Assembly: GCF_036077095.1 (NCBI RefSeq) | Contig: NZ_CP107960.1 | Span: 8,060,001 to 8,124,000, forward strand | Length of the DNA stretch: 64,000 nt | Reading direction: 5' to 3' | DNA from: Streptomyces sp. NBC_00376 | GTDB lineage: Bacteria; Actinomycetota; Actinomycetes; Streptomycetales; Streptomycetaceae | In this document: one piece after another, positions 1-11,108 of the stretch | How the letters are laid out: each line of letters opens with the position of its first letter | Position numbering within the stretch: position 1 is the stretch's first letter | The notes under the pieces: model-generated | Seen by the model: only the letters and a program-made list of their open reading frames with translations | Database searches by the model: none | What the model was told of the DNA's origin: nothing | Translations under genes and position numbers: made by a program

Positions 1-144
1 AACACCGCACGCTCCCGCGTCGGCCGTGCCGCGGCCGCGGTGCTGCTGGCCTGCCTGGTCGCCTCCGGAGCCGCCGCGCTCGACGCGACGAACGATCTGC
101 ACAGCAGCATCGAGGTGGCACAGGGCGAGGGCGCGCACCACTGA
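1..144 (+). CDS. C-terminal end of a small membrane or secreted protein (5' truncated by window)
   Basis: An open frame runs from base 1 to a TGA at 142-144 and gives 47 residues. It holds a short basic stretch (ARSRVGRAA), then one hydrophobic segment rich in Ala, Val and Leu (about residues 10-27), then a polar tail ending in GEGAHH. This is the look of a single membrane helix or an uncleaved signal near the end of a small protein. The start is outside the window, so length and family cannot be judged. It is followed 39 bases later by the convergent NUDIX gene. No function is assigned. Confidence 0.5.
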   Translation, partial: NTARSRVGRAAAAVLLACLVASGAAALDATNDLHSSIEVAQGEGAHH

Positions 145-183
145 CCGGCTGATCCCCGCCGCCCGTTCGTCCGGCGAGCCCGC

Positions 184-696
184 TCAGGCCCCCTCCTGAT
201 CGGGCGTCCCCCGCCCGTCCACCAGGTGTTCCCGCAGCCGGTCGAGGAAGACCCGCTGTCCCGCGACCAGCCGCTCGGCCGCCTCCCGGGGCGTGCACCA
301 CGCGAACCGGTCGACCTCCGGGAACTCCCGGCGCACACCCGACCCCCTCGGCCACTCCATGGTGAACGTCCCCGGGACGGCCGTCGCGGCATCGAGATCC
401 GCCTCCAGCGCCCACACCGTCACGGTCTTGCCGCCCGACTGAAGCGCCTCGCCCAGCGCCACCCACTCACCGTCCGGCACCGGACGCCCGAACTCCTCCG
501 CGAACTCACGCCGGGCGGCGGCCGCCGGCTCCTCCTCGGAGTCGTACTCCCCCTTGGGGACCGACCAGGCCGCACTCTCGCGACCCGCCCAGAACGGGCC
601 GCCCATGTGCCCGATGAGTACCTCGAAACCGGCCTCGCCCGACCGTCGGAACAGGAGAAGGCCCGCACTGCGCCTGGCACGCTTCCGGTTTGGCAT
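184..696 (-). CDS. NUDIX hydrolase
   Basis: A 170-residue protein starting MPNRKRARRSAG. The NUDIX box is visible around residues 50-75: G-x5-E followed by the REFAEEFG core, where the paired Glu residues bind the metal that helps cleave a nucleoside diphosphate linked to X. The N-terminus (SAGLLLFRR) is the usual first strand of the fold. The frame is open much further upstream, to 1251, but that part is shadow of the opposite gene; the ATG at 694-696 begins the recognisable fold. Substrate cannot be read from the sequence. It is a single gene, divergent from the large secreted phosphoesterase on the other strand. Confidence 0.85.
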   Translation of the reverse strand: MPNRKRARRSAGLLLFRRSGEAGFEVLIGHMGGPFWAGRESAAWSVPKGEYDSEEEPAAAARREFAEEFGRPVPDGEWVALGEALQSGGKTVTVWALEADLDAATAVPGTFTMEWPRGSGVRREFPEVDRFAWCTPREAAERLVAGQRVFLDRLREHLVDGRGTPDQEGA

Positions 697-904
697 GCCG
701 TCAAGTCTGCGTCCCGACCTGGGCGGAGTGCCGTCGGCGACACAGCCTTCGTGCTGATCATTGCCGTCATCGACCCGACGCGTCCTGTTCGCCGCGAGGT
801 TCCCGATGCCCTCTGGTGCGCCGTTGCGCACCCGGCCATGCTGTCCGCCGACAGCGCCCGCGCCCGGACCGGGCCGCGCAACCATTGGCAATCCAGGAGG
901 ACTT

Positions 905-3900
905 GTGGGCCTTGGCATAGTCGGCAGGACAACCGGACCGCGCGGGAGGGCGGCGCGCGGGCACAGGGCTCTCGCGCGCCCGGCCGTGCTGCTCGCGACG
1001 GTGTCCGCCCTGACCGTCGGCGCGATCTCTCCCGCGCTCGCCGATTCGAACCCCGATCCACGACCCCGCACCTCCGCGGAGATCCTCAGACCGGTCGCCC
1101 CGCCACCCGCGAGCAACCCGACGGGGGCGCCCCGCTCGGTGGCGGACGGCGACGGCATCGAGACCGCACGCACCTCCCGCCCGATCGCCCCGGGGGTCCG
1201 CCTCAGCTCGTACGACCGGCTCGAGTCCGACAAGTGGCTGCGCGTCGACAACCTCTCGGTCGACCTCGCGGGCAGCGGCGTACGCGCCGACTACCTCTCC
1301 TCCGGCAAGGTCTCCGAACGGCACAGCGTCTCCGAACTCGCCGCCGGACACGACGCGGGCCGCGGCCGCCGAACCGTAGCCGCGATCAACGCCGACTTCT
1401 TCGACATCAACCAGACCGGCGCGCCCGAGGGCATCGGCATCAAGGACGGAGCCACCGTCCAGTCGCCCGCCCCCGGCATCAACCGGGCCGTCGGCATCGG
1501 CCCCGACAGCGCGGGCCGCATCCTGAACCTGTACTTCGAGGGCACGCTCACCCTGCCCGCCGGACAGCGGCCGCTCGCCGCCTACAACGCGGCCAACGTG
1601 CCGGCCGGCCAGGTCGGCGCGTACACCTCCGCCTGGGGAACCGCCGACCGTGCCCTGACCGTGGACAGCGCGACGCCGGTCGCCGAAGCGGTCGTACGGG
1701 ACGGCAAGGTCGTCTCCGTCTCACCCGCACCCGGCTCCGGGGCCGTACCCGAAGGCACCACCGTCCTGGTCGGCCGTGAGGCCGGCGCCGTGGCACTCGG
1801 CGCGCTGAAGCCCGGTGACCCGGTGTCCCTGACCTACCGGGCCCGCACCGACAGCGGGGCCGTACCGCGCACCGCCGTCGGCGGCCGGGAACTCCTCGTC
1901 GTCGACGGAGTCGCGCAGAACCACGACGGCGAGGGCAACAACACCGCCGCACCCCGCACCGCCGTCGGCTTCTCCGAGGACGGCCGGACCATGCAGATCC
2001 TCACCGTCGACGGACGGCAGGCCGACAGCGGCGGCGTCACCCTCACCGAACTCGGCCTGATGATGAAGCGCGCCGGATCGTACAGCGCACTCAACCTGGA
2101 CGGCGGCGGATCGTCGACCCTCGTCGCCCGCGAACCCGGCAGCGACGCGCTGCGGGTGGAGAACAGCCCGTCCGACGGCAGCGAGCGCACCGTACCCAAC
2201 GGCCTCGCCCTCACCGCACCCGACGGCAGCGGACGGCTCAAGGGCTACTGGGTCGAGCCCCGCACCCCCGCCGGCGCCGCGCCGGGCGCCGACCCGGTGA
2301 AGGGCGGCCACCCCGACCGGGTGTTCCCCGGCCTCACCCGTCGCCTCACCGCGACCGGGTACGACGAGACGTACGGCCCCGCGCAGGGCGCCCCGCGCTG
2401 GCGCACCGCACACGGATCGGTCGGCACGGTCGACGGCGACGGGCTCTTCACCGCACGTCGCAGCGGCACCACCGACGTACGCGCCGAACACGGACCGGCG
2501 CGCGGGAGCACGTCCCTGACCGTCCTCGACGAGCTGGCCCGGACCGAAGCCACCACCCGGCGGGTGGGTCTCGCCGACGCCGGGGCGACCGGCACCTTCG
2601 GCATCGTCGGATTCGACGCCCACGGCACCAGCGCCCCCGTCGAGCCGCGCGACATCGAACTCGACTACGACCACGCCCTCTTCGACATCCGCGACGACGG
2701 GCAGGGCTCGTTCACCGTCGCCTCACGCACCGGCTCCGGCGCGGGGCAGATCAAGGCGAACGTCGCGGGCACCACGACCGTCCTCGCCGTCAGCGTCGGC
2801 CTCACCGAGCAGGCCGTCTCCACCTTCGACGACGCCGGGTCCTGGAAGTTCAGCCAGGCGCGCGCGGACGGATCGCTGGCGGCCACCCCCGACGGCCACA
2901 CCGGTACCGGACTGAAGCTCACCTACGACTTCACCCGGTCCACCGCCACCCGCGCCGCCTACGCCGCCCCGCCCCAGCCGGTCGCCGTGCCCGGCCAGCC
3001 CCAGTCGTTCAAGCTGTGGATCAAGGGCGACGGCCGGGGCGCCTGGCCGACCCTGCACCTCAAGGACGCCGCCGGATCCGACCAGCTGCTGCGCGGACCG
3101 TACGTCACCTGGAACGGCTGGCGGCAGGTCACCTTCGCCGTGCCGCCGGGAGCCGCCATGCCGCTCTCCGTGTCCCGCTTCTACCTCGCGGAGACCGCGG
3201 CGGCCAAGCAGTACACCGGTGAGATCGTGATCGACGAACTCACCGCCCAGGTCCCGCCCACCGTCGACCTGCCCGAACAGGCCGCTCCCGCCGACCCGCT
3301 GATCGACCCGGCGGCCGTGACCGGGCGCCGGGACTGGCGGTTCGCGGTGATGTCCGATGCCCAGTTCGTCGCCCGCGACCCGGACAGCGCGATCGTCGCC
3401 CAGGCCCGGCGCACCCTGCGCGAGATCAAGGCTGCGGCCCCGGACTTCCTGGTCGTCAACGGGGACCTCGTCGACGAGGGATCGCCCGCGGACCTGGCCT
3501 TCGCCCGCCGCATCCTCACCGAGGAACTCGGCGACACGCTGCCCTGGTACTACGTACCGGGCAACCATGAGGTGATGGGCGGCAGGATCGACAACTTCAT
3601 CACCGAATTCGGGCCCGCCCAGCGGACGTTCGACCACAAGGGCACCCGCGTCGTCACCCTCGACACCTCCAGCCTCAGCCTGCGCGGCGGCGGCTTCGCC
3701 CAGATCAAGCAGCTCCGCGCCCAGCTGGACGCGGCTGCCGAGGACCGGACCGTCGATTCGCTGATGGTCATCGAGCATGTGCCGCCGCGCGATCCGACCG
3801 TGCAGAAGGGCAGCCAGCTCGGGGACCGCAAGGAGGCCGCCCTGGTCGAACAGTGGCTCGCCGACTTCCGCCGTACGACGGGCAAGGGCGCGGCCCTCAT

Positions 3901-4438
3901 CGGCAGCCACGTCGGCGTCTTCCACGCCTCGCACGTCGACGGAGTGCCGTACCTGATCAACGGCAACTCCGGCAAGGCACCGGCCGGACCCGCGGACGAC
4001 GGCGGTTTCACCGGCTGGTCGCTGGTCGGCGCCGACCGCATCGGCCAGGGGGCCCAGGCCGCGGCGCGGCAACGGCCGTGGCAGGGCGGGCCCGACTGGA
4101 TCTCCGTACAGACCCGCGCACATGTGGACGCGCTGAGGATCGACGCGCCGTCGGTGCTCGCCACCGGAAGCCGTACGAAGGTCACCGCGACGGTCACCCA
4201 GGGGACCCGAAGCGTCCCGGTCGGCTTCCCGCTGGCCGCCGACTGGACCGGCTCGCCGAACGTGCACATCGGTGACCGCAGTGGCGTCCGCCCCCGCCAC
4301 ACGGCGGTCCTCGATCCGTCCACCGGCACCCTCACCGCGCTCCGGCCGGGCACGATCACCCTCGCCGTGACGGTCAACGGCACGACACAGCAGGTGCGGA
4401 TCACCGTCGCCGCAGCCGGGTCCGCTCCGGCCGCCTGA
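905..4438 (+). CDS. Secreted phosphodiester glycosidase (NAGPA-type) fused to a metallophosphoesterase
   Basis: About 1177 residues. The N-terminus is basic, then hydrophobic (VLLATVSALTVGA) and ends in ISPALADS, a typical signal peptide with an Ala-x-Ala-type cleavage site, so the enzyme is exported. Next comes a phosphodiester glycosidase (DUF2233/NAGPA) domain, roughly residues 90-440, with the family hallmark LNLDGGGSST. A middle part has Ig-like and carbohydrate-binding-like sheets. A calcineurin-type phosphoesterase follows: MSDAQF, NGDLVDEG, PGNHEV, and late His residues in IEHVP and SHVGVFHASH. A further Ig-like domain ends the protein. The GTG at 905 is chosen because AGGAGG (895-900) lies just in front; the frame is open from 761 but those residues do not look like protein. 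Likely role: removal of sugar- or phosphate-linked groups from cell-surface or environmental polymers. Substrate is unknown. Confidence 0.88.
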   Translation: MGLGIVGRTTGPRGRAARGHRALARPAVLLATVSALTVGAISPALADSNPDPRPRTSAEILRPVAPPPASNPTGAPRSVADGDGIETARTSRPIAPGVRLSSYDRLESDKWLRVDNLSVDLAGSGVRADYLSSGKVSERHSVSELAAGHDAGRGRRTVAAINADFFDINQTGAPEGIGIKDGATVQSPAPGINRAVGIGPDSAGRILNLYFEGTLTLPAGQRPLAAYNAANVPAGQVGAYTSAWGTADRALTVDSATPVAEAVVRDGKVVSVSPAPGSGAVPEGTTVLVGREAGAVALGALKPGDPVSLTYRARTDSGAVPRTAVGGRELLVVDGVAQNHDGEGNNTAAPRTAVGFSEDGRTMQILTVDGRQADSGGVTLTELGLMMKRAGSYSALNLDGGGSSTLVAREPGSDALRVENSPSDGSERTVPNGLALTAPDGSGRLKGYWVEPRTPAGAAPGADPVKGGHPDRVFPGLTRRLTATGYDETYGPAQGAPRWRTAHGSVGTVDGDGLFTARRSGTTDVRAEHGPARGSTSLTVLDELARTEATTRRVGLADAGATGTFGIVGFDAHGTSAPVEPRDIELDYDHALFDIRDDGQGSFTVASRTGSGAGQIKANVAGTTTVLAVSVGLTEQAVSTFDDAGSWKFSQARADGSLAATPDGHTGTGLKLTYDFTRSTATRAAYAAPPQPVAVPGQPQSFKLWIKGDGRGAWPTLHLKDAAGSDQLLRGPYVTWNGWRQVTFAVPPGAAMPLSVSRFYLAETAAAKQYTGEIVIDELTAQVPPTVDLPEQAAPADPLIDPAAVTGRRDWRFAVMSDAQFVARDPDSAIVAQARRTLREIKAAAPDFLVVNGDLVDEGSPADLAFARRILTEELGDTLPWYYVPGNHEVMGGRIDNFITEFGPAQRTFDHKGTRVVTLDTSSLSLRGGGFAQIKQLRAQLDAAAEDRTVDSLMVIEHVPPRDPTVQKGSQLGDRKEAALVEQWLADFRRTTGKGAALIGSHVGVFHASHVDGVPYLINGNSGKAPAGPADDGGFTGWSLVGADRIGQGAQAAARQRPWQGGPDWISVQTRAHVDALRIDAPSVLATGSRTKVTATVTQGTRSVPVGFPLAADWTGSPNVHIGDRSGVRPRHTAVLDPSTGTLTALRPGTITLAVTVNGTTQQVRITVAAAGSAPAA

Positions 4439-4456
4439 CCGACCGGGAGCCGGACC

Positions 4457-4494
4457 GGGGCCGCCCGCATCCCCACACGGGTGCGGGCGGCCCC
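4457..4494. terminator. Bidirectional stem-loop between convergent genes
   Basis: GGGGCCGCCCGCA (4457-4469) pairs perfectly with TGCGGGCGGCCCC (4482-4494), giving a 13-bp stem. It sits between the phosphoesterase stop and the stop of dhaM, which converge. There is no T-tract, as is common in Streptomyces. Confidence 0.7.
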
Positions 4495-4500
4495 GCCCGG

Positions 4501-4911
4501 CTACAGCTTGCGGTACCCGTACGCCTCCGACGCCGCGGCCTCCACCGCCGCGATGTCGCCACCCGCCGACGCGGTGACCACGGCCGCCACGGCACCCTCC
4601 AGGAACGGCGCGTCCACCAGCCGTGAGCCGTCCGGCAGTTCGTCACCCTCGGCCAGCATCGACTTGACCGTGAGCACCGCGCTGCCCAGATCGACCAGCA
4701 GAGCGACGCCCGCGCCGGAGTCCACCGACCTGGCTGCCGCGGCGATCAGTTCCGCGCTCGTCCCGAGGCCCCCCGCGGGGGTGCCTCCGGCGGCAGCCAC
4801 CGGCGCCGTGGCGCCGCCCGCCGCGAGCCCCCGGGCCAGCTCGGCCACGGACTCGGCGACCGGGCCGCTGTGCGAGACCAGCACGATCCCGACCTGATTC
4901 CCGTCGCTCAT
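4501..4911 (-). CDS. dhaM: DhaM, phosphoryl donor subunit of dihydroxyacetone kinase
   Basis: 136 residues with the EIIA-mannose-type fold. His14 in VLVSHSGPVAES is the expected phosphorylation site that takes phosphate from HPr and passes it to the ADP on DhaL. The later GTSAELIAAA and LVDLGSAVLTVK segments fit the family. It is the last gene of the dhaK-dhaL-dhaM operon; its ATG overlaps the dhaL TGA (4908-4911), so translation is probably coupled. The length fits single-domain DhaM; the HPr- and EI-like extensions of E. coli DhaM are absent, so general PTS proteins must supply the phosphate. Confidence 0.9.
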   Translation of the reverse strand: MSDGNQVGIVLVSHSGPVAESVAELARGLAAGGATAPVAAAGGTPAGGLGTSAELIAAAARSVDSGAGVALLVDLGSAVLTVKSMLAEGDELPDGSRLVDAPFLEGAVAAVVTASAGGDIAAVEAAASEAYGYRKL

Positions 4912-5522
4912 GCGCCGCCCCCGTTCGCCGCCGCCGTATCGGCCAGCGCGGCGATCAGCAGCGCCGAGGACGTCGCCCCGGGGTCCTGATGACCGATGCT
5001 GCGCTCACCCAGATAACTTGCCCTGCCCTTGCGGGCCTGCATCGGCACCGTCGCCAGCGCCCCGGCCTCGGACGCCTCCCGGGCCGCCCCGAACGAGGTG
5101 CCGAGCGCCTCGGCGGCAGGCAGCAGCGCGTCGAGCATCGTCTTGTCCCCGGCCTGCGCCCCACCGAGCTGCGCCACGGCCGCGACGCCCACCCCGAGCG
5201 CCTCCGCCAACTGCTCCGGCGTCACGGCGGGAGCATCGCCCAGGGCCTTGCCCGTGCGCCGCAGCAGCGTCCCGTACAGCGGGCCCGACGCACCGCCGAC
5301 CGTCGAGATCAGCTGCCTTCCGGCCAGCATCAGTACGGCCCCCGGAGTCTGTGGCGACTCCTCGCCGAGGACCGCGGTCACCGCCGCGAACCCGCGGTGC
5401 ATGTTGCGGCCGTGATCGGCGTCCCCGATCGCGGAGTCGAGGTCGGTGAGGTGGTCCGCCTCACGGCTCACCGCGGCGGCGGCCGCGGTCATCCAACGGT
5501 GGAAGAAGTCGGCGTCGAGCAC
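4908..5522 (-). CDS. dhaL: DhaL, ADP-binding subunit of dihydroxyacetone kinase
   Basis: About 204 residues. The motif LTDLDSAIGDADHGRNMHRG supplies the Asp residues that hold Mg-ADP, and GGASGPLYGTLL is the second family signature. DhaL carries ADP as a permanent cofactor that DhaM rephosphorylates, and transfers phosphate to dihydroxyacetone bound on DhaK. The start is set at the GTG of 5520-5522 because AAGGAG lies 5 bases upstream of it; an ATG eight codons earlier (5546) is possible but has a poorer ribosome site. It overlaps dhaM by 4 bases and follows dhaK after 45 bases. Confidence 0.9.
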   Translation of the reverse strand: MLDADFFHRWMTAAAAAVSREADHLTDLDSAIGDADHGRNMHRGFAAVTAVLGEESPQTPGAVLMLAGRQLISTVGGASGPLYGTLLRRTGKALGDAPAVTPEQLAEALGVGVAAVAQLGGAQAGDKTMLDALLPAAEALGTSFGAAREASEAGALATVPMQARKGRASYLGERSIGHQDPGATSSALLIAALADTAAANGGGA

Positions 5523-5567
5523 ATGATCTCCTTGTCGCTCCAGCATGACGGGTGCGGTACGGGCGGG

Positions 5568-6554
5568 TCATCGGCCCCAGCGCAGCGCCGGGGTCTCCAC
5601 CGGTGCGTCCCATAGCCGCAGCAGCTCCTCGTCCACCTGGCAGACCGTCACCGAACAGCCCGCCATGTCGAGCGAGGTCACATAGTTCCCCACGAGCGTA
5701 CGAGCCGCGACGACACTCCGCTCGGACAGCACGCGCTGGACCTCGGAGGCGAATCCGTACAGCTCCAGCAGCGGCGTCGCGCCCATGCCGTTGACCAGCA
5801 CGATCACCGGCCCGGTCGGCCGCAGGTCGTCGAGCACCGCGTGCACCGCGAAGTCCGCGATCTCGTGCGAGGTCATCATGGGCCGGCGTTCCCGCCCCGG
5901 CTCGCCGTGAATGCCGATCCCGAGCTCCAGCTCACCCGCCGGCAGATCGAACGTGGGGGAGCCCTTGGCCGGTGTGGTGACGGCGCCGAGCGCGACCCCG
6001 AAACTCCGCGACGCCTCGTTCACCTGCCGGGCGACGGCCTCCACCCGCTCCAGCGGAGCGCCCTCGTCGGCCGCCGCCCCGGCGATCTTCTCGACGAACA
6101 GGGTGGCGCCCGTGCCGCGCCGCCCCGCCGTGAAAAGACTGTCCGTCACGGCCACGTCGTCGTTGACCAGTACCTGGGCGACCCGGATGCCCTCGTCCTC
6201 GGCGAGCTCCGCGGCCATCTCGAAGTTCAGTACGTCACCCGTGTAGTTCTTGACGACGAACAGTACTCCGGCACCGCTGTCGACCGCGGCGGCGGCCCGC
6301 ACCATCTGGTCCGGCACGGGCGAGGTGAACACCTCTCCGGGGCAGGCCGCGGAGAGCATCCCGGGCCCGACGAACCCCGCGTGCAACGGCTCGTGCCCGG
6401 ACCCGCCGCCGGAGACGAGCGCCACCTTCCCGGCCACGGGCGCGTCACTCCGCACGACGACGCGGTTCTCGACGTCCACGGTCAGTTCGGGGTGGGCGGC
6501 GGCCATACCGCGCAGTGCGTCCGCGACAACGGTTTCGGGGACGTTGATCAGCAT
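5568..6554 (-). CDS. dhaK: DhaK, dihydroxyacetone-binding subunit of dihydroxyacetone kinase
   Basis: 328 residues starting MLINVPETVVADAL. The substrate pocket signature SGGGSGHEP is at about residues 48-56. His216 in GIHGEPG is the residue that forms the covalent hemiaminal with dihydroxyacetone. Together with DhaL and DhaM it makes dihydroxyacetone phosphate for glycolysis, with PTS phosphate as donor. The ATG at 6552-6554 has AGGAGA upstream; the 25 extra codons of the longer frame are not family sequence. It is the first gene of the minus-strand operon. No dedicated regulator and no glycerol dehydrogenase are adjacent. Confidence 0.92.
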   Translation of the reverse strand: MLINVPETVVADALRGMAAAHPELTVDVENRVVVRSDAPVAGKVALVSGGGSGHEPLHAGFVGPGMLSAACPGEVFTSPVPDQMVRAAAAVDSGAGVLFVVKNYTGDVLNFEMAAELAEDEGIRVAQVLVNDDVAVTDSLFTAGRRGTGATLFVEKIAGAAADEGAPLERVEAVARQVNEASRSFGVALGAVTTPAKGSPTFDLPAGELELGIGIHGEPGRERRPMMTSHEIADFAVHAVLDDLRPTGPVIVLVNGMGATPLLELYGFASEVQRVLSERSVVAARTLVGNYVTSLDMAGCSVTVCQVDEELLRLWDAPVETPALRWGR

Positions 6555-6825
6555 CCTCAACGGTATCTCCTGGGAGTTGGGAGGTGTGGCGCCGAGCGGG
6601 GTCCGCACAGCCCGGCCGGGTCCCGCCACCTCGTCGGACCCCGGGGCTCCGGCCGAGCTGTCGCCGGGTCGCTGCCGACTCTACTGATGGGGTATCACGT
6701 TGTGTCGGAGACAGCCGAACCGATGACCGGCCGGGTCCGGGAGTCCGCTTGTTCGGCGGATCGCCCGAGCCGGGGCGCACGCCGTCCCCATTCCGCACGA
6801 GGACCGAGCGGCCGGCCGCGCTGAG

Positions 6826-7386
6826 CTACCGCTCCTCGATCTCGACGAGCGGCGTGTGCTGGTACCAGCCGCAGATGACCGAGATCTCGCGGTCGTCCCG
6901 GGTGAAGGTCACCCGGATCCACTGCTCCGTCTTCCACACCTGCATCTGCCAGCCCGATCCGGGAGTCGCCGAGACCAGCTCCGCGTCGGCCCGCTCGATG
7001 CCGAAGACGACCCGGCCGCCGTCGACGGTGTAGCCCTGCACCTTCACGGCCCCGCCGGAGGGCTCGCCGGCCGGGCTCGGCGGGCCGGCCGGAGCGGAAC
7101 CTCGCGGCGCGCCGGCCGAGGGCTTCGGGGCCGTGTCGTTCTCGCCGTTCCTGTCCTCGGTGGGCGGTGACGTGCCGGGTTCCGGGGACTTCCCGGAGCG
7201 GTACGTGAGGGAGGGCCGCGGCTACGCCTCCTCGGCCTCGGCGCGTGCCGCGTCCGCGATCGGGAGGGCGCGGGGCGGTTCGTAGGCGGTTCCCGACAGC
7301 ACCGTGTGGACACCCCACCAGGACAGCGTGACCGCGGCCCCTGTGGAGAGCACCCAGGCCATGCCGTGCATCAGTCCTCGTCGCAT
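6826..7386 (-). pseudogene. Small conserved membrane-anchored protein split by an in-frame TAG
   Basis: From the ATG at 7384-7386 the frame gives MRRGLMHGMAWVLSTGAA, a hydrophobic N-terminal segment, then an acidic end and a TAG at 7222-7224 (codon 55). After the stop the same frame continues without interruption for 131 more codons: a Pro/Ser/Gly/Lys-rich linker, then a compact folded-looking domain with WQMQVWKTEQWIRVTF and CGWYQHTPLVEIEE, ending at 6826. So one base (TAG versus a sense codon) divides a coherent 185-residue gene with an N-terminal anchor, linker and C-terminal domain. A GTG at 7045-7047 could restart the distal part. It reads as a recent nonsense mutation or sequencing error; function unknown. 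Confidence 0.65.
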
Positions 7387-7446
7387 CGCGGACCATGGTG
7401 CACCGTCCGCGCCGCCGCCCCACCCGGCCCCCCGCGTCGTACCCGG

Positions 7447-8376
7447 TCAGACGCCTGCCGCCCGCGCCGCCTCGTACACCTCGCCGGCCACGTCGATCAG
7501 CTCCGAGGCGTCGCGCGTCGTGCCCTGGAGGTCCAGCAGGATCTCCGGTACCCCCGTCTCGGCATGGGCCACCAGGTCCTCGACGATCTGGGCCACATTG
7601 CCGTGGAAGGGGGTGCGGGCCGCACCTGCGGCCGGTTCGGCGGTGTACCGGGCATTGGCACGGGCGCAGACGCCGACCGGACGCTCGCGGCCCCGCTCGG
7701 CCGCCAGGTCCTGGATCCGCTTCCACTGCTCGGCCAGCTGTGCGGCGCCCATGGCCACCGGCATCCAGCCGTCGGCCCGGTCGACCAGGCGGCGGGTGGC
7801 CCGGGGGCTGTTCGCCGGCAGATAGACCGGGATGGGGCGCACAGGCTTCGGACCGACCACCGACGGGGCGATGGTGGTCAGCTCGCCCTGGTACGAGACC
7901 GGGTCCGGGCCCCAGACGGCCGCGCACACGTCGAGCAGCTCGTCCAGCACCGCGCCGCGCTTCTCGAAGGGGGCGACCGACGCGGCGGCGTACTCGTCCA
8001 GCGACCAGCCGGTGCCGAGGCCCGCGACCACCCGGCCGCCGCTCGCCACGTCGAGCGAGGCCAGCGAACGGGCCAGCTGGAACGGCACGTGCAGCGGCGC
8101 GACCAGGACGCTGGTGCCCAGCCGGGCCCGGTCCGTCGCCCCGGCGGCCAGCGCGAGCGTGATCAGCGGGTCGGCGACGCTGCGGTACTGCTCGGGCCAC
8201 GGCAGCCCCGGAACGCCGTACAGCCCCTGTGCGGCGGGCTCGGGGAAGATGATCCGCTCGAAGACCCACAGGCTCTCGTAGCCGGTCTCCTCCGCCGCGC
8301 GTGCCACGGCGGCCACATCGCGGCCGATGTCGTACTGCTTCATCTGCGGAAGACCGAGACCCAGCGAGACCGGCAT
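7447..8376 (-). CDS. LLM-class (luciferase-like, F420-type) oxidoreductase
   Basis: 309 residues starting MPVSLGLGLPQMKQYD. The bacterial luciferase-like TIM-barrel is recognisable: early GLGLPQ strand, ESLWVFERIIFPEP, ATDRARLGTSVLVAPLH, then GRVVAGLGTGWSLDEYAA, the last being the usual coenzyme F420 or flavin phosphate region in this class. Actinobacteria mostly use F420 with such proteins, so an F420-dependent oxidoreductase is the best guess; the substrate is unknown. The ATG at 8374-8376 has AAGGAG upstream; the open frame extends to 8697 but the extra part is low-complexity shadow. Divergent from isocitrate dehydrogenase. Confidence 0.82.
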   Translation of the reverse strand: MPVSLGLGLPQMKQYDIGRDVAAVARAAEETGYESLWVFERIIFPEPAAQGLYGVPGLPWPEQYRSVADPLITLALAAGATDRARLGTSVLVAPLHVPFQLARSLASLDVASGGRVVAGLGTGWSLDEYAAASVAPFEKRGAVLDELLDVCAAVWGPDPVSYQGELTTIAPSVVGPKPVRPIPVYLPANSPRATRRLVDRADGWMPVAMGAAQLAEQWKRIQDLAAERGRERPVGVCARANARYTAEPAAGAARTPFHGNVAQIVEDLVAHAETGVPEILLDLQGTTRDASELIDVAGEVYEAARAAGV

Positions 8377-8596
8377 GTGCGTACTCCTTCTGGTGAGCAG
8401 CGGGACAACCACCGTATGACACTTGCCCGTTGTTCGTCCGGCTCTCTTCGCGGAGGGGTGCCGGGTGCGGCTGCGGCCCGTGGGGCGGGTGCGGTCCGTA
8501 CGCGGTGACCGGGGCGTACGCCGACGGGCGGCCGCCGGACCCGGACGGGGCGCATGCGCGGTGCGCGGCCGTGGCGACACGGTTCGGCGCCGGTGA

Positions 8597-10900
<2,304 letters not shown>

Positions 10901-10944
10901 CACGACACCGCGCAGCGGGGGCGCGACCAGGCGCCCCACCTCTC

Positions 10945-10978
10945 CCGCCCCGGCCGGCACCATGCCCGGCCGGGGCGG
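10945..10978 (+). terminator. Stem-loop after isocitrate dehydrogenase
   Basis: CCGCCCCGGCCGG (10945-10957) pairs perfectly with CCGGCCGGGGCGG (10966-10978) over 13 bp with an 8-base loop, 44 bases after the icd stop. Confidence 0.75.
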
Positions 10979-11108
10979 TTGCGTGTCCAGGAGCGGCACC
11001 GGAGCCAGGCCGCCGTATCGAGGAGATTCCGCACAACCGGCCCCGTGGAGCCCTTTCACCGATAGGTTCGTACGCCCGGACCAACCGTGCCATGGAAGGG
11101 GAGAGGCC

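Noticed and set aside
2723..4300. A 525-codon minus-strand frame across the phosphoesterase gene
   Set aside because: Antisense shadow; the opposite strand encodes clear phosphoesterase motifs over the same bases.
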